Assembly (NCBI GenBank): GCA_031556035.1
Contig: JAVBTT010000004.1
Span: 48,872-112,871, forward strand
Direction of reading: 5' to 3'
Length of the DNA: 64,000 nucleotides
DNA from: JAVBTT01 sp031556035
GTDB lineage: Bacteria; Bacillota; Clostridia; Oscillospirales; UBA929
Shown: positions 14,079-23,406 of the stretch, one piece after another
Layout: the number at the start of each line of letters is the position of its first letter
Position numbering within the stretch: the first letter of the stretch is position 1
The notes under the pieces: generated by a model
Seen by the model: the letters and a program-made list of their open reading frames with translations, nothing else
Databases searched by the model: none
Told to the model about the DNA's origin: nothing
Program-made: the position numbers and the translations under genes

Positions 14079-14960
14079 TTAAAGCCCGTGCTTGTCGTAG
14101 GCCCTGAAGCCCTCGCCCAGCACCTCGTTCGCCTCCGACAGTATAAAAAACGCGCCCGGATCCACGCTCACGACAATGGCCTTAAAAAGCGATATCTGCT
14201 GACGCTTTAAGGCGCAGAGTATGACGGTGCGCGGCGCGCGCGAATAAGCCCCCTCGCCCTGCAGAAATGTGCAGCCGCGGCCAAGCTGGGCGTCAAGCTC
14301 CTTCGCGATCTCCTCATACTTGTCCGATATCACATAGGCTACCCGCTCGGTGACAAGACCGTAGAGCAGGGCGTCCATAATCTGAGAGCTGATGAAGAGG
14401 CATATGGTTGCGTAAAGGCCCACATATTTATCCCGGAACACTATCATTGAGACAACAACCAGGCAGCCGTCGAAGGCAAACATGATCCTGCCCATCTGAA
14501 CGTGCGGAAACAGCAGCTTGAGCAGCCTTGAGACGATGTCGCTGCCCCCGGTTGTGCCCCCGCGCAGAAAGACAAGACCCAGCCCCACCCCCATCAGGAC
14601 TCCCCCCGCCACCGCGACAAGCATCCGGTCGGTGGTGTTTTCAGGGGTAAACCACGGCTCGAAACTGGCGGTGACGTTTATCATTATCGAGGACATCATG
14701 GTGCCGAACGCAGTGTAAAACAGAAACTTGCGGCCCAGAAAAATAAAGCTGAGCGCGAGCAACGGCACGTTCAGCAGGAACGCGAGCGTGCCGATGGACA
14801 GCCCCTGCCACTGCGAATATATGAGCATCGCTATTCCGGTAAAGCCGCCGGGGACTATGTTGAAGGGTTCGAGCACAAGGCTCACCGAGCAGGCGAAAAC
14901 AGCCGACCCGATTGTAATGATCACTAAATCCGACAATATGCGCAGATGCCTGTGTTTCAT
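14079..14960 (-). CDS. YitT family membrane protein (DUF161 + DUF2179)
   Basis: 293 residues. About six membrane helices occupy residues 10-200, with the family motifs EPFNIVPGGFTGIAMLIY and FLRGGTTGGSDIVSRLL. A cytoplasmic DUF2179 domain follows (about 210-290: RGCTFLQGEGAYSRAPRTVI, ending SVDPGAFFILSEANEVLGEG). YitT-type proteins are uncharacterised transporters or signalling proteins of Firmicutes; the DUF2179 domain is thought to sense a small ligand. AGGTGGG precedes the ATG. Confidence 0.93.
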   Translation of the reverse strand: MKHRHLRILSDLVIITIGSAVFACSVSLVLEPFNIVPGGFTGIAMLIYSQWQGLSIGTLAFLLNVPLLALSFIFLGRKFLFYTAFGTMMSSIMINVTASFEPWFTPENTTDRMLVAVAGGVLMGVGLGLVFLRGGTTGGSDIVSRLLKLLFPHVQMGRIMFAFDGCLVVVSMIVFRDKYVGLYATICLFISSQIMDALLYGLVTERVAYVISDKYEEIAKELDAQLGRGCTFLQGEGAYSRAPRTVILCALKRQQISLFKAIVVSVDPGAFFILSEANEVLGEGFRAYDKHGL

Positions 14961-15020
14961 CCATTCCCACCTAAGCTATGAAAATTCTCTTTGCGCGACT
15001 GCGGTCGACGCAGATCGCAC

Positions 15021-17234
15021 CTACTCGATTTCGAGCTGTTCCTCTCCCCTGTCCTCGGGCTTCAGCGGAAGCCCGGCGCCCGGCAGACTGCGCACACGGT
15101 AGCGGGACGCGTTCACTATCCCGCAGGCGCCCGCGAGCTCCATTCGGACTATTTTGTGGCGCGGCTTTACCGCCATGACCGCCACCCCCTGCGTACTCCT
15201 GGTGGTCTTGGGGGCAAGCTGCGAGGTGTGGAACAGCAGCGCACGCCCGTCCGACGAAAACAGCGCCAGCTCAAGCTCCCCTGCAAGGTGCATTGCAGCC
15301 GCCAACGGGGATTTGTCGCCGTAGGCCCCGGTCAGCTTCCTGCGGTTTGTGACGGTGGCGTAGCCCGCCAGCTCCACACGGGCCACCTTGCCGCTTTCAA
15401 AGCAGAACAGCAGATTGCCGCTGAAATCCCCGGGAAGACAGGTGAACACGACGTTTTCCCCGTCCTCCATGCCGAGCTTTGACGGCAGGTAATCCCCAAG
15501 CGCGGAGGCCTTCGTGTCCTCAAACTCGTGAAGCCTGACCTTGTAGCACTGGCGGCGGTTGGTAAAAAACAGTATTTCCTCCTTGTTCGTACCATCGAAG
15601 GCCTGGAACAGCGCGTCGCCGTCCTTGAACCTGTGCTCGCCTGACATCCTCAGTGACGCGGGGGTTATCTTCTTAAAGTATCCCTCGCGGGAGACAAAGC
15701 AATTCACCGGGTAATCCTCAATGTGCTCCTCCGGCTGATATTCCTGATGGTCGTATATCAGAGTGGTCCTGCGCGGCGCCCCGTACTTTTTCTCCACCGC
15801 CTCAAGGTCGCGGATTATCAGTGCGGTTATGCGGCTCCGGTCGGCCAGCGTTTTTTCAAGCTCCTCCAGCTCCGCCTTGAGCGAGTCGACCTCGGCCAGC
15901 CGCTTGAGTATAAACTCCTTGTTGATGTTGCGCAGCCTGATATCCGCTATATACTCCGCCTGTATTTTGTCGATCCGGAAACCGATCATCAGGTTCGGCA
16001 CAACCTCGGCTTCTTCCTCTGTCTCGCGGATTATTTTAATCGCCTTGTCGATATCCAGCAATATCTTCTGGAGCCCCAGCAGCAAATGCAGCTTTTCCCG
16101 GAGCTTGCCCGCGTCAAAATGCAGCCTGCGCCTCACGCACTCCAGCCGCCATGCCTGCCATTCAGTCAGAAGCTCCCGGACACCCATCACCCGGGGGGAG
16201 CCCGCGACCAGCACGTTAAAGTTGCAGGAAAAGCTCTCCTGGAGGGACGTCATGCGGAAAAGGCGCTGCATCAGCTTTTCCGGCTCGACCCCGCGCTTGA
16301 TGTCTATAGCGATCTTGAGCCCGTTTAAGTCGGTCTCGTCGCGGATATCTGAGACTTCCTTCAACTTCCCGTCCTTGACTAGCTTCGTTACCCCGTCGAC
16401 AATCGCCTCAATCGTGGTGGTGTACGGTATTTCATACACCTCGATCACCCCTGCGGCCTTGTCATGGCGCCAGCGCGAGCGCACCTTAAACGAGCCCCGC
16501 CCTGTCTCATATATGGACGCCATGTCATCCCTGCTGTAGAGAAGCTCCCCTCCGGTGGAGAAATCCGGCGCGGGCATCGTCTCCAGCAGGTCGCAGTCCG
16601 GATTATTAAGCAGCGCGACGGTTGTGCGGCACACCTCGGCAAGATTGAAGCCGCATATCTGCGACGCCATCCCGACCGCTATGCCCTGGTTGGCGGACAC
16701 CAGTATGTTCGGAAAGGTGGTGGGCAGCAGAGTCGGCTCCTGGGTGGTGTTGTCGTAATTGTCGGAAAAATCCACCGTATCGCGGTCTATATCCCGGAAA
16801 ATCTCGCCGCATATAGCGTCAAGCCTCACCTCGGTGTACCGCGAGGCGGCGTAGGCCATATCCCTGCTGTAGACCTTGCCGAAGTTGCCCTTGGAGTCCA
16901 CAAACGGATGCAGCAGCGACTCGCTGCCGCGCGCTAGCCGCACCATCGTCTCGTATATCGCCCCCTCGCCGTGGGGATTGAGCCGCATCGTCTGTCCGAC
17001 CACGTTCGCGCTCTTTGTCCGGGCCCCGGTCAAAAGTCCCATTTTGTACATCGTGTACAGGAGCTTGCGGTGGGACGGCTTGAAGCCGTCTATCTCCGGA
17101 ATCGCGCGGGACACGATGACACTCATCGCGTAGGGCATAAAATTCTCTTCAATCGTCCGGGTTATAGGCTTGAGTATCATTTCAGCGGTGAGCCCCTCGA
17201 CGGTCTTGCCGGGGGATGATTTCTTCCTTGCCAT
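15021..17234 (-). CDS. parC: DNA topoisomerase IV subunit A (ParC-type)
   Basis: 737 residues. The breakage-reunion domain is intact: AMSVIVSRAIPEIDGFKPSH, NPHGEGAIYETMVRL, and the active-site tyrosine at about residue 133 in ASRYTEVRL. The coiled-coil tower and a shortened beta-pinwheel C-terminal domain (about 500-730) follow, without the GyrA QRRGGRG box, favouring ParC over GyrA. It decatenates daughter chromosomes with ParE. No parE is adjacent: the upstream gene on the strand is a diguanylate cyclase and the downstream gene is yitT-like. The partner must lie elsewhere or is substituted by GyrB. Confidence 0.9.
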   Translation of the reverse strand: MARKKSSPGKTVEGLTAEMILKPITRTIEENFMPYAMSVIVSRAIPEIDGFKPSHRKLLYTMYKMGLLTGARTKSANVVGQTMRLNPHGEGAIYETMVRLARGSESLLHPFVDSKGNFGKVYSRDMAYAASRYTEVRLDAICGEIFRDIDRDTVDFSDNYDNTTQEPTLLPTTFPNILVSANQGIAVGMASQICGFNLAEVCRTTVALLNNPDCDLLETMPAPDFSTGGELLYSRDDMASIYETGRGSFKVRSRWRHDKAAGVIEVYEIPYTTTIEAIVDGVTKLVKDGKLKEVSDIRDETDLNGLKIAIDIKRGVEPEKLMQRLFRMTSLQESFSCNFNVLVAGSPRVMGVRELLTEWQAWRLECVRRRLHFDAGKLREKLHLLLGLQKILLDIDKAIKIIRETEEEAEVVPNLMIGFRIDKIQAEYIADIRLRNINKEFILKRLAEVDSLKAELEELEKTLADRSRITALIIRDLEAVEKKYGAPRRTTLIYDHQEYQPEEHIEDYPVNCFVSREGYFKKITPASLRMSGEHRFKDGDALFQAFDGTNKEEILFFTNRRQCYKVRLHEFEDTKASALGDYLPSKLGMEDGENVVFTCLPGDFSGNLLFCFESGKVARVELAGYATVTNRRKLTGAYGDKSPLAAAMHLAGELELALFSSDGRALLFHTSQLAPKTTRSTQGVAVMAVKPRHKIVRMELAGACGIVNASRYRVRSLPGAGLPLKPEDRGEEQLEIE

Positions 17235-17275
17235 CGGTGTACCTCTGGATTTCTATTTGTTATTGATGTACCAAT

Positions 17276-17357
17276 TAAACCTTGCCGTCAATGGCGGGCA
17301 AATGCGCCTCCCGGACAGCGGGAAGAGCGTTTTCGGGAGCTATTGCGGCAAGGTTTA
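17276..17357 (-). other. 82-nt palindromic structured element between dgc and parC
   Basis: TAAACCTTGCCG at one end is perfectly complementary over 12 bp to CGGCAAGGTTTA at the other. Inside, CAAT/ATTG and CTCCCG/CGGGAG can pair further, so the whole stretch can fold into one branched hairpin. There is no T-run on the exit side toward parC. It could be a terminator for the cyclase gene, a parC leader or an independent structured RNA or DNA element. Confidence 0.55.
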
Positions 17358-17407
17358 GTCGTGGTAGCGATATTTACCCCGCCGCAGACGGAATAAAACT
17401 GCCTGGT

Positions 17408-18502
17408 TTATTCGTCCCGAATAACAATTCGGTTTCTTCCGGCGTTCTTTCCGGCGTACAGCCTCCTGTCCGCGGTTTCAACGGCGGCTTGAAGCGGCAT
17501 GTCGGGGTGGAGCTCGCATACTCCGGCGGTAAACGTGAAGGCGACTCTCCCGTCTTCAGTCTGCAGAGGCGAGGCCCTCGTCTTTTTCAGAAAACCCGTC
17601 AGCATCTCCCCGGCCCGTTCTATGCCAACGCCGCTTATCATCAGCATAAATTCCTCGCCACCCCAGCGGATTATCACATCGGTGCTGCGGAAGCTTGTCA
17701 TCATAAGGTTGGCGAAATGCTGGAGCATGCGGTCGCCCACCGCGTGGCCATAGGAGTCGTTGACCAGCTTGAAGTGGTCGATATCCAGAATGGCCAGACA
17801 GTTCGAGGTGTTTAAGGACATTGAGAGTATGGGATTCTCCTGAACATGTATATATCTGCGGTTCCACAGCCCGGTGAGCGGATCCTTCATCGAGATGTCC
17901 TTTTCGTGGGCCAGAGTCTCATCAAAGTGCCTTTGCGCTATCCCTGTGGCGATGCTGCTGAGCAGCAGCTCGAGTATCATCGTCAGGAATATCGCGTTGA
18001 AGGTAATGGTGCTGAAAACCGCGTAATTTACATTGGGCACAAGGGGGGGAAGAGCGCGGTCAATCAGCAGGCTCGCGTTTATGCACACCGCCAGGAACAC
18101 CATCAGAATGGTACGCTTTTTCTTGCTGATATCGGTAAACAGGTAGTGAGCGATCATGCCGCACAGCGCGAACCACTGCATGTAGGACGCCCCGCCCATA
18201 AACACCAGCCAGACTACGCTGTACACTCCCACCTCCACGGTGAGGATAATCGCGGCTGTATCCTTTGTCCCTCTGTGATTGGCCACCAAAGCGCATATAC
18301 CCGCTATTATGGCAAGCGCCTGAAGGCTGAGCAGCAGGGCGCCGTATCCAAAAACCACGAACAAAATGAAATAGAGCACATGAAGAAGAATATCCGCGAC
18401 AGCGATAATGTTCATGGCAAAAAACGAGCGAAAAAACCGCACCTCCGAATTGTCTCCGTGGCGGCCCATAACAAGGAATTTGAAAGCATTTATCAAGCCC
18501 AT
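17408..18502 (-). CDS. Membrane-bound diguanylate cyclase (GGDEF)
   Basis: 364 residues. Six or so membrane helices fill residues 25-190, then a GGDEF domain begins at DPLTGLWNRRY. The active site is GGEEF (281-285), a catalytically competent variant, and the inhibitory I-site RxxD (RSTD, 272-275) is exactly five residues upstream. So the enzyme should make c-di-GMP and be product-inhibited. The N-terminal membrane region has no recognised sensor domain. It starts 16 bp after the comM-like gene on the same strand and may be its second gene. Confidence 0.92.
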   Translation of the reverse strand: MGLINAFKFLVMGRHGDNSEVRFFRSFFAMNIIAVADILLHVLYFILFVVFGYGALLLSLQALAIIAGICALVANHRGTKDTAAIILTVEVGVYSVVWLVFMGGASYMQWFALCGMIAHYLFTDISKKKRTILMVFLAVCINASLLIDRALPPLVPNVNYAVFSTITFNAIFLTMILELLLSSIATGIAQRHFDETLAHEKDISMKDPLTGLWNRRYIHVQENPILSMSLNTSNCLAILDIDHFKLVNDSYGHAVGDRMLQHFANLMMTSFRSTDVIIRWGGEEFMLMISGVGIERAGEMLTGFLKKTRASPLQTEDGRVAFTFTAGVCELHPDMPLQAAVETADRRLYAGKNAGRNRIVIRDE

Positions 18503-18518
18503 CGGCGCATCCCTCCCA

Positions 18519-20027
18519 CTATTGCTGCGTCATCTGCCTGTACTGCAGAGCTTCCGCGAGATGCTTCGCGGATATGTCTTTTGCCCCGTCCAAATCGGCT
18601 ATCGTCCGCGACACCCTCAGTATTCTCCCGTGAGAACGCGCGGTGAGCCCCAGGCGTTCAAACGCGCTCTGCATAAGCCTGTCCCCGGCTTCGTCCAGCG
18701 CGCAAAACTCGCGCATTCCCTCGGCGTCCAGATGTGCGTTGTCGGCTGCCCTGCCCTTATAGCGGGCATTCTGGATATTTCTGGCTGTGTTCACACGTGT
18801 CCTTATAGAGGACGACGGCTCCGAGGCCGGTTTGTGCACCAGATCCTCATAGGATACTGCGGGAACCTCTATCTGGATATCAATTCTGTCCAGCAGCGGC
18901 CCGCTGATTCTTCCGAGGTAGGAGCGCACCGAGTTGTCCGGGCACGAACAACGCCCGGAGGGATGCCCGTACCAGCCGCACTTGCACGGGTTCATCGCGC
19001 AGACCAGCATGAATCTGGCCGGGTAGGCTATGGTGCCGGACACGCGTGAAATCGTCACACAGGCATCCTCAAGCGGCTGGCGCAGCGCCTCCAGCGCGTC
19101 CCTCGGGAACTCCGGCAGTTCATCCAGAAACAGCACCCCGTTGTGCGCAAGGCTCATCTCGCCGGGTCTCGGCACAGAGCCCCCGCCCGCAAGCCCGGCC
19201 GGGGAAATTGTGTGGTGCGGGCTGCGAAACGGGCGGGTGGTGCAAAGCGGCTCATCCTTGCCAACAAGGCCCACTATCGAGTGTATCCCCGTGGTCTCAA
19301 GGCTCTCAGCCCTTGTCATATCAGGCAATATCGAGGGCAGGCGCCGCGCGAGCATCGACTTGCCCGCGCCGGGCGGCCCCATCAGAAGCACGTTATGGCT
19401 CCCGGCCGCCGCAATCTCAAGCGCGCGCTTGACATTGTCCTGCCCGCGCACCTCGGCAAAGTCGAGAACGGGCCGCGAGGACTGCCCTGGTATATAAGTC
19501 GGAGCAGGCATTATGGGCTTGCGGCCGGCCAGATGGGCCAGTATCTCCTCTACACGGGCAGCAGGATATACCTTCAGCTCGGAGACGATGGACGCCTCGC
19601 GGGCGTTATCCCTTGGAACAAACAGCTCGGTGATTCCGCATCTGACAGCTTCAAGTGCCATCGGCAGCACCCCGGAAACCGGGCGGAGCTCACCCTCCAG
19701 CGAAAGCTCCCCGATAAACGCCGCATGATCCGGAAGGGGGGCGATATCCCCCGATGCGGACAACAGGCATAGATAGACGGGAAGATCGTATGTCGAGCCC
19801 TCCTTGCGGATATCCGCTGGGGCAAGGTTCATTGTTATGCGGCGCATCGGGAACTCAAAGCCGGTGTTTTTCATCGCGGCCCGAACCCGGTCCCGGGACT
19901 CCTTGACGGCCGCGTCCGGAAGCCCGACAATTTCAAATCCAGGTAACCCCTGTGACAGAAAGCATTCCACCGATACCTCTAGCCCGCCCACTCCGGACAG
20001 CCCCAGCGATCTGACCTTGGATACCAC
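18519..20027 (-). CDS. comM: YifB/ComM-like AAA+ ATPase (Mg-chelatase-like)
   Basis: 502 residues from GTG 20027 (AAGGGGG upstream). An N-terminal Lon-protease-like domain (about 1-170, GLPGFEIVGLPDAAVKESRDRV) precedes the AAA+ module with Walker A MGPPGAGKS and Walker B GVLFLDELPEF, then the C-terminal Mg_chelatase_C domain. It contains a four-cysteine segment (CAMNPCKCGWYGHPSGRCSC). In naturally competent bacteria ComM is a helicase promoting branch migration of incoming DNA; in Clostridia its role is less clear. Confidence 0.95.
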   Translation of the reverse strand: MVSKVRSLGLSGVGGLEVSVECFLSQGLPGFEIVGLPDAAVKESRDRVRAAMKNTGFEFPMRRITMNLAPADIRKEGSTYDLPVYLCLLSASGDIAPLPDHAAFIGELSLEGELRPVSGVLPMALEAVRCGITELFVPRDNAREASIVSELKVYPAARVEEILAHLAGRKPIMPAPTYIPGQSSRPVLDFAEVRGQDNVKRALEIAAAGSHNVLLMGPPGAGKSMLARRLPSILPDMTRAESLETTGIHSIVGLVGKDEPLCTTRPFRSPHHTISPAGLAGGGSVPRPGEMSLAHNGVLFLDELPEFPRDALEALRQPLEDACVTISRVSGTIAYPARFMLVCAMNPCKCGWYGHPSGRCSCPDNSVRSYLGRISGPLLDRIDIQIEVPAVSYEDLVHKPASEPSSSIRTRVNTARNIQNARYKGRAADNAHLDAEGMREFCALDEAGDRLMQSAFERLGLTARSHGRILRVSRTIADLDGAKDISAKHLAEALQYRQMTQQ

Positions 20028-20051
20028 CCGAACGCCCCCTTATATCCTCAT

Positions 20052-20087
20052 GGCATGCCGCGACGCCGCAGGCGCGTCGGGCATGCC
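20052..20087 (-). other. GC-rich hairpin in the comM-like leader
   Basis: GGCATGCC-GC-GACGC pairs with GCGTC-GG-GCATGCC about 25 nt before the GTG start and downstream of the promoter, so it lies in the 5' leader. It may modulate translation or be a remnant terminator. Confidence 0.4.
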
Positions 20088-20106
20088 GTTACAGTTTCGC
20101 AGGATG

Positions 20107-20135
20107 ATTATACGCTAAAATCTTCCGGTTTGCAA
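20107..20135 (-). promoter_or_regulatory. Promoter of the comM-like gene
   Basis: TTGCAA (20130-20135) and a perfect TATAAT (20107-20112) on the minus strand are separated by 17 bp. The site is back-to-back with the promoter of the FAD dehydrogenase gene. Confidence 0.7.
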
Positions 20136-20154
20136 GAACAGCCGGGAGGTATTG

Positions 20155-20183
20155 TTGACTTTTGATGTTTGTGAGCCTATACT
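20155..20183 (+). promoter_or_regulatory. Promoter of the FAD-dependent dehydrogenase gene
   Basis: TTGACT (20155-20160), 17 bp, TATACT (20178-20183). Because transcription should begin near 20190, the ATG at 20162 cannot be the start of the downstream gene, which supports the TTG at 20237. Confidence 0.75.
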
Positions 20184-20236
20184 TGTGCTGTATTTACTAT
20201 TCAATCCGCTTATTGCGGGCATTGCGAGGTGTAATT

Positions 20237-21601
20237 TTGGCAGGCAAAATCGTAATAATCGGCGGGGGTATCAGTGGACTCATGGCAGCCTATGCGCTGT
20301 CGGAGGGCGGACGGGACGTCACCCTCATTGAGAAGGGCAAAGATATTTCAGGGCGTCACTGTCCGATAGTAGAAAAAAAATCAAAGGGCTGTCTGCGCTG
20401 CTCCCCGTGCGCGATCATGGAGGGCATGGCGGGCGCGGGCGCGTTTTCAGACGGTAAATACGTCATCTCAACCGAGTACGGCGGCTGGCTCACCGATGTG
20501 CTTGAGCCCTCGCTTGTGCTCTCCTATATTGAGCGCGCGGACGACATACTCAGGCTGTTCGGCGCGCCGTCCGAGCGGTACATGCCGGACGACGAGCTTA
20601 AAACCCTGTGCCTTCAGTACGACCTGCACATGCAGCAGGGGCAGCTCAAACACCTGGGCACGGACGCGAACCTTGAAACAATGCGGCGCATGATAGACGC
20701 AGTCTCCCAAAGATGCGAGCTGATAACACGCGCCGAGGCGCTGGACGCGGACAGCGCTTCCCATACGGTTATATATAAAAAAGACGGCGAGACGCGTGAG
20801 ATTAGGGCCGAAAACATAATATTCGCGGTGGGGCGCTCCGGCAGCGAGTTCTTCGCGGCCTGGTGCGGTAAAAACAGTATCCCGCTTGAGAGCAACCAGG
20901 TCGACATCGGGGTGCGGGTCGAGCTCCCTGCCCTTGTCTGGAACCATTTTTCCAGGCGCATTTACGAGCCCAAGATATGGTACCGCAGCCAGCGCTACGG
21001 CGACATCACCCGCATGTTCTGCTTCAACGAGCGCGGGCATGTGGTCGTCGAGAACACCGGAGGCATACTGACCGTCAACGGCCACGCCTACAAGGACGAG
21101 GCCAAAAAAAGCCGCAACTCCAACTTCGCGCTGCTGTCCACCCTTCGCCTGACACAGCCCTTCAATGAGCCGATACGATACGCCAAAAACGTCGCGGCAT
21201 TGGCCAATCAGCTCTCCGGCGGCGGCGTGCTCGTTCAGCGCCTGGGCGACCTTGAGGCGGGGCGACGCACGAACGAGCACAGGCTCAGAGCCTCAACCAC
21301 CGAGCCCACCCTGTCCGCCGTGCCGGGGGATCTGTCGCTGTGCCTTCCCAAGCGCCAGCTCGACAACATCCTAGAAACGCTGCACGCGCTGAACAAGGTC
21401 GCGCCCGGAACCGCCAACCACGACACGTTGCTGTACGGCGTCGAGTGCAAATACTACTCCTCCCGCCCAAAGTGCGAGGACTTTGAAATCGCGGGGCATC
21501 CGGGTCTTTTCGCTATAGGGGACGGCTCTGGCTTCACGCGGAGCCTCTCGCACGCCGCCGCCAACGGGCTGTATGTGGCGGACAAGCTTTTGGCCAGATA
21601 G
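20237..21601 (+). CDS. FAD-dependent dehydrogenase, COG2509-like
   Basis: 454 residues from TTG 20237, five nt after GAGGTG. The Rossmann motif comes at once: KIVIIGGGISGLMAAYALSE. A cysteine-rich segment GCLRCSPCAIMEG near residue 55 could bind a metal or cluster. The C-terminal motif is AIGDGSGFTRSLSHAAANGL, typical of FAD-binding near the C-end. Its overall pattern fits uncharacterised FAD-dependent dehydrogenases (COG2509), whose substrates are unknown. It stands alone between a divergent promoter and pdaA. Confidence 0.82.
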   Translation: MAGKIVIIGGGISGLMAAYALSEGGRDVTLIEKGKDISGRHCPIVEKKSKGCLRCSPCAIMEGMAGAGAFSDGKYVISTEYGGWLTDVLEPSLVLSYIERADDILRLFGAPSERYMPDDELKTLCLQYDLHMQQGQLKHLGTDANLETMRRMIDAVSQRCELITRAEALDADSASHTVIYKKDGETREIRAENIIFAVGRSGSEFFAAWCGKNSIPLESNQVDIGVRVELPALVWNHFSRRIYEPKIWYRSQRYGDITRMFCFNERGHVVVENTGGILTVNGHAYKDEAKKSRNSNFALLSTLRLTQPFNEPIRYAKNVAALANQLSGGGVLVQRLGDLEAGRRTNEHRLRASTTEPTLSAVPGDLSLCLPKRQLDNILETLHALNKVAPGTANHDTLLYGVECKYYSSRPKCEDFEIAGHPGLFAIGDGSGFTRSLSHAAANGLYVADKLLAR

Positions 21602-21697
21602 CTCAATAGCTCAGCGCCTCAATATACGGGCATGTTTCATCCGCATCATCCATATATTTAAATGTGGACAACAAATATTTGGAACGCTGGTGGAATA

Positions 21698-22492
21698 ATG
21701 TACATGGTGCTAAACGGCAGAAGACTCCTGGCAATATCGGCAGTCTGCGCGACTGTCCTGGCGTTGGCCATAATCATCGTCACAAGGGCCGACAGCAGAG
21801 CGGTTGAAACGGTAAACACGAACTGGGGCCTCGGTTTCCATCAGGAGGGCAAGCCCCCCACCGGAAACGCGTCGTCGGACTTCCTCGCTCAATACAATTC
21901 TTTTTTTCTGGGCGACACTGAAAAAAACACCATCTACCTCACCTTTGACGCGGGTTACGAAAACGGCTATACGACCTCCATATTGGACACGCTGAAAAAG
22001 CACAACGTCAGGGCGGCGTTTTTTCTGGTGGGAAACTATTTAAAGACCAGCCCCGAGCTGGTCAAGAGGATGTGCGACGAGGGCCACATTGTCGGAAACC
22101 ACACATATCACCACCCGGATATGTCAAAAATCGCGGACATTGAGTCCTTCAGGAGGGAGCTGACCTCTCTCGAGGAGCTTTACAAACAGATCACCGGATC
22201 AGATATGCCGCGCTTTTACCGGCCTCCTCAAGGCAAATACAGCGAGTCGAACCTCGCGCAGGCCCAGCAGCTAGGTTACAGAACCGTGTTCTGGAGCCTC
22301 GCCTACGTCGACTGGTACGAGGATAAGCAGCCGACAAGGCAGCAGGCCTTCGATAAGCTGCTTCCGCGCATACATCCCGGCGCGGTTGTGCTTCTTCACA
22401 GCACGTCCAGGACAAACGCCGATATCCTGGATGAGCTTCTTACAAAGTGGGAGGAGATGGGATATACGTTCGGAAGCCTTGACGAGCTTTAA
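21698..22492 (+). CDS. pdaA: PdaA-type polysaccharide deacetylase (spore cortex)
   Basis: 264 residues from ATG 21698 (GGTGG upstream; a second ATG two codons on is possible). A signal anchor (LLAISAVCATVLALAIIIVT) precedes NWGLGFHQEGKPPTG and the NodB domain: YLTFDAGYENGYT (catalytic Asp followed by Ala-Gly rather than Asp), EGHIVGNHTYHHPDM (metal histidines) and RFYRPPQGKYS. The NWGLGF and FDxGYENGYT features are those of PdaA, which makes muramic-delta-lactam in spore cortex peptidoglycan. It therefore argues for sporulation. Confidence 0.9.
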   Translation: MYMVLNGRRLLAISAVCATVLALAIIIVTRADSRAVETVNTNWGLGFHQEGKPPTGNASSDFLAQYNSFFLGDTEKNTIYLTFDAGYENGYTTSILDTLKKHNVRAAFFLVGNYLKTSPELVKRMCDEGHIVGNHTYHHPDMSKIADIESFRRELTSLEELYKQITGSDMPRFYRPPQGKYSESNLAQAQQLGYRTVFWSLAYVDWYEDKQPTRQQAFDKLLPRIHPGAVVLLHSTSRTNADILDELLTKWEEMGYTFGSLDEL

Positions 22493-22508
22493 TATCAACA
22501 TAGTGCGT

Positions 22509-22536
22509 CTGGGCCGGGGCAAACGCCCCGGCCCAG
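22509..22536. terminator. Bidirectional terminator between pdaA and folD
   Basis: A 12-bp perfect GC stem (CTGGGCCGGGGC with its complement) around AAAC, between the two convergent genes. The plus-strand exit reads ATTATTTG and the minus-strand exit ACGCACTA, so it is stronger in the plus direction. Confidence 0.75.
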
Positions 22537-22556
22537 ATTATTTGATGTAAAGATTT

Positions 22557-23402
22557 TTACAATGCTCCACCGGCCGCCGTTATCGTGTTTCTCAGCAGCA
22601 TGACACGCGTCATGGGGCCGACGCCTCCCGGCACCGGGGTGATACAGGACGCCTTAGGCTCCACCTCGGAGAAAACCACATCCCCCGTCAGCTTGCCGTC
22701 CGGCTTGACGTTCATGGCCACATCGACGACGACCGCCCCCGGCTTGACCATATCTCCGGTGATAAGCCCCATCTTGCCCACCGCGCACACAAGAATATCC
22801 GCGCGTCTTGTGACCTCCGCCAGATTGTTTGTCCTGCTGTGGCAGACTGTGACAGTACCATGCCTCTGGAGCAGCAGCATCGACTGAGGCTTGCCGACAA
22901 TGTTGGAGCGGCCCACCACGACACACTCCCTGCCCTTCGGGTCAATGCCGTAAGCGTCCAGCATCGCCATCACCCCTGCCGGGGTGCACGGCAGGAAGCG
23001 GGGGGTTCCTATGCTGATAAGCCCCACGTTTTCGGGATGGAAGGCGTCCACATCCTTGGATGGGGATATCGAGTACAGCACCCTTTGCTCGTCATAGCCC
23101 TTCGGCAGCGGCATCTGAACCAGTATGCCGTGAACCTTGGGGTCGCGGTTCAGCCTGTCAATAAGCTCCAAGAGCTCTGTCATGCCGGTCTCCTCCGGCA
23201 GGGCGTATTCATAGCTTTCAATGTCGCACTCGGCGCAGTCCCTCTTTTTATGCTTTACATACCGCAGGGATGCGGGGTCGCTCCCTACGATCACCACCGC
23301 GAGCCCCGGCACCGTACCCTTTGCGCGAAGAGCGCCCGCCTGCGCCTTGATTTCAGCCTTTATTTTTGCGGCCAGAGCCTTTCCGTCCATGAGAACAGCC
23401 AT
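22557..23402 (-). CDS. folD: Bifunctional methylenetetrahydrofolate dehydrogenase/cyclohydrolase
   Basis: 281 residues. Catalytic region: KHKKRDCAECDIESYEYALP (with the key Lys) and GILVQMPLPKGYDEQRVL. Then DVDAFHPENVG, the NADP-binding VVGRSNIVGKPQSMLLLQR and the C-terminal signature PVPGGVGPMTRVML. It interconverts 5,10-methylene-THF, methenyl-THF and 10-formyl-THF in one-carbon metabolism. It is 4 bp downstream of lgt and shares its transcript. Confidence 0.97.
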   Translation of the reverse strand: MAVLMDGKALAAKIKAEIKAQAGALRAKGTVPGLAVVIVGSDPASLRYVKHKKRDCAECDIESYEYALPEETGMTELLELIDRLNRDPKVHGILVQMPLPKGYDEQRVLYSISPSKDVDAFHPENVGLISIGTPRFLPCTPAGVMAMLDAYGIDPKGRECVVVGRSNIVGKPQSMLLLQRHGTVTVCHSRTNNLAEVTRRADILVCAVGKMGLITGDMVKPGAVVVDVAMNVKPDGKLTGDVVFSEVEPKASCITPVPGGVGPMTRVMLLRNTITAAGGAL

Positions 23403-23406
23403 GAGC

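Noticed and set aside
21625..21660. Sigma-G-like promoter before pdaA
   Set aside because: GCATG and CATATAT are spaced 16 bp apart, shorter than the usual spacing, and the -10 element deviates; sporulation control is plausible but not shown.
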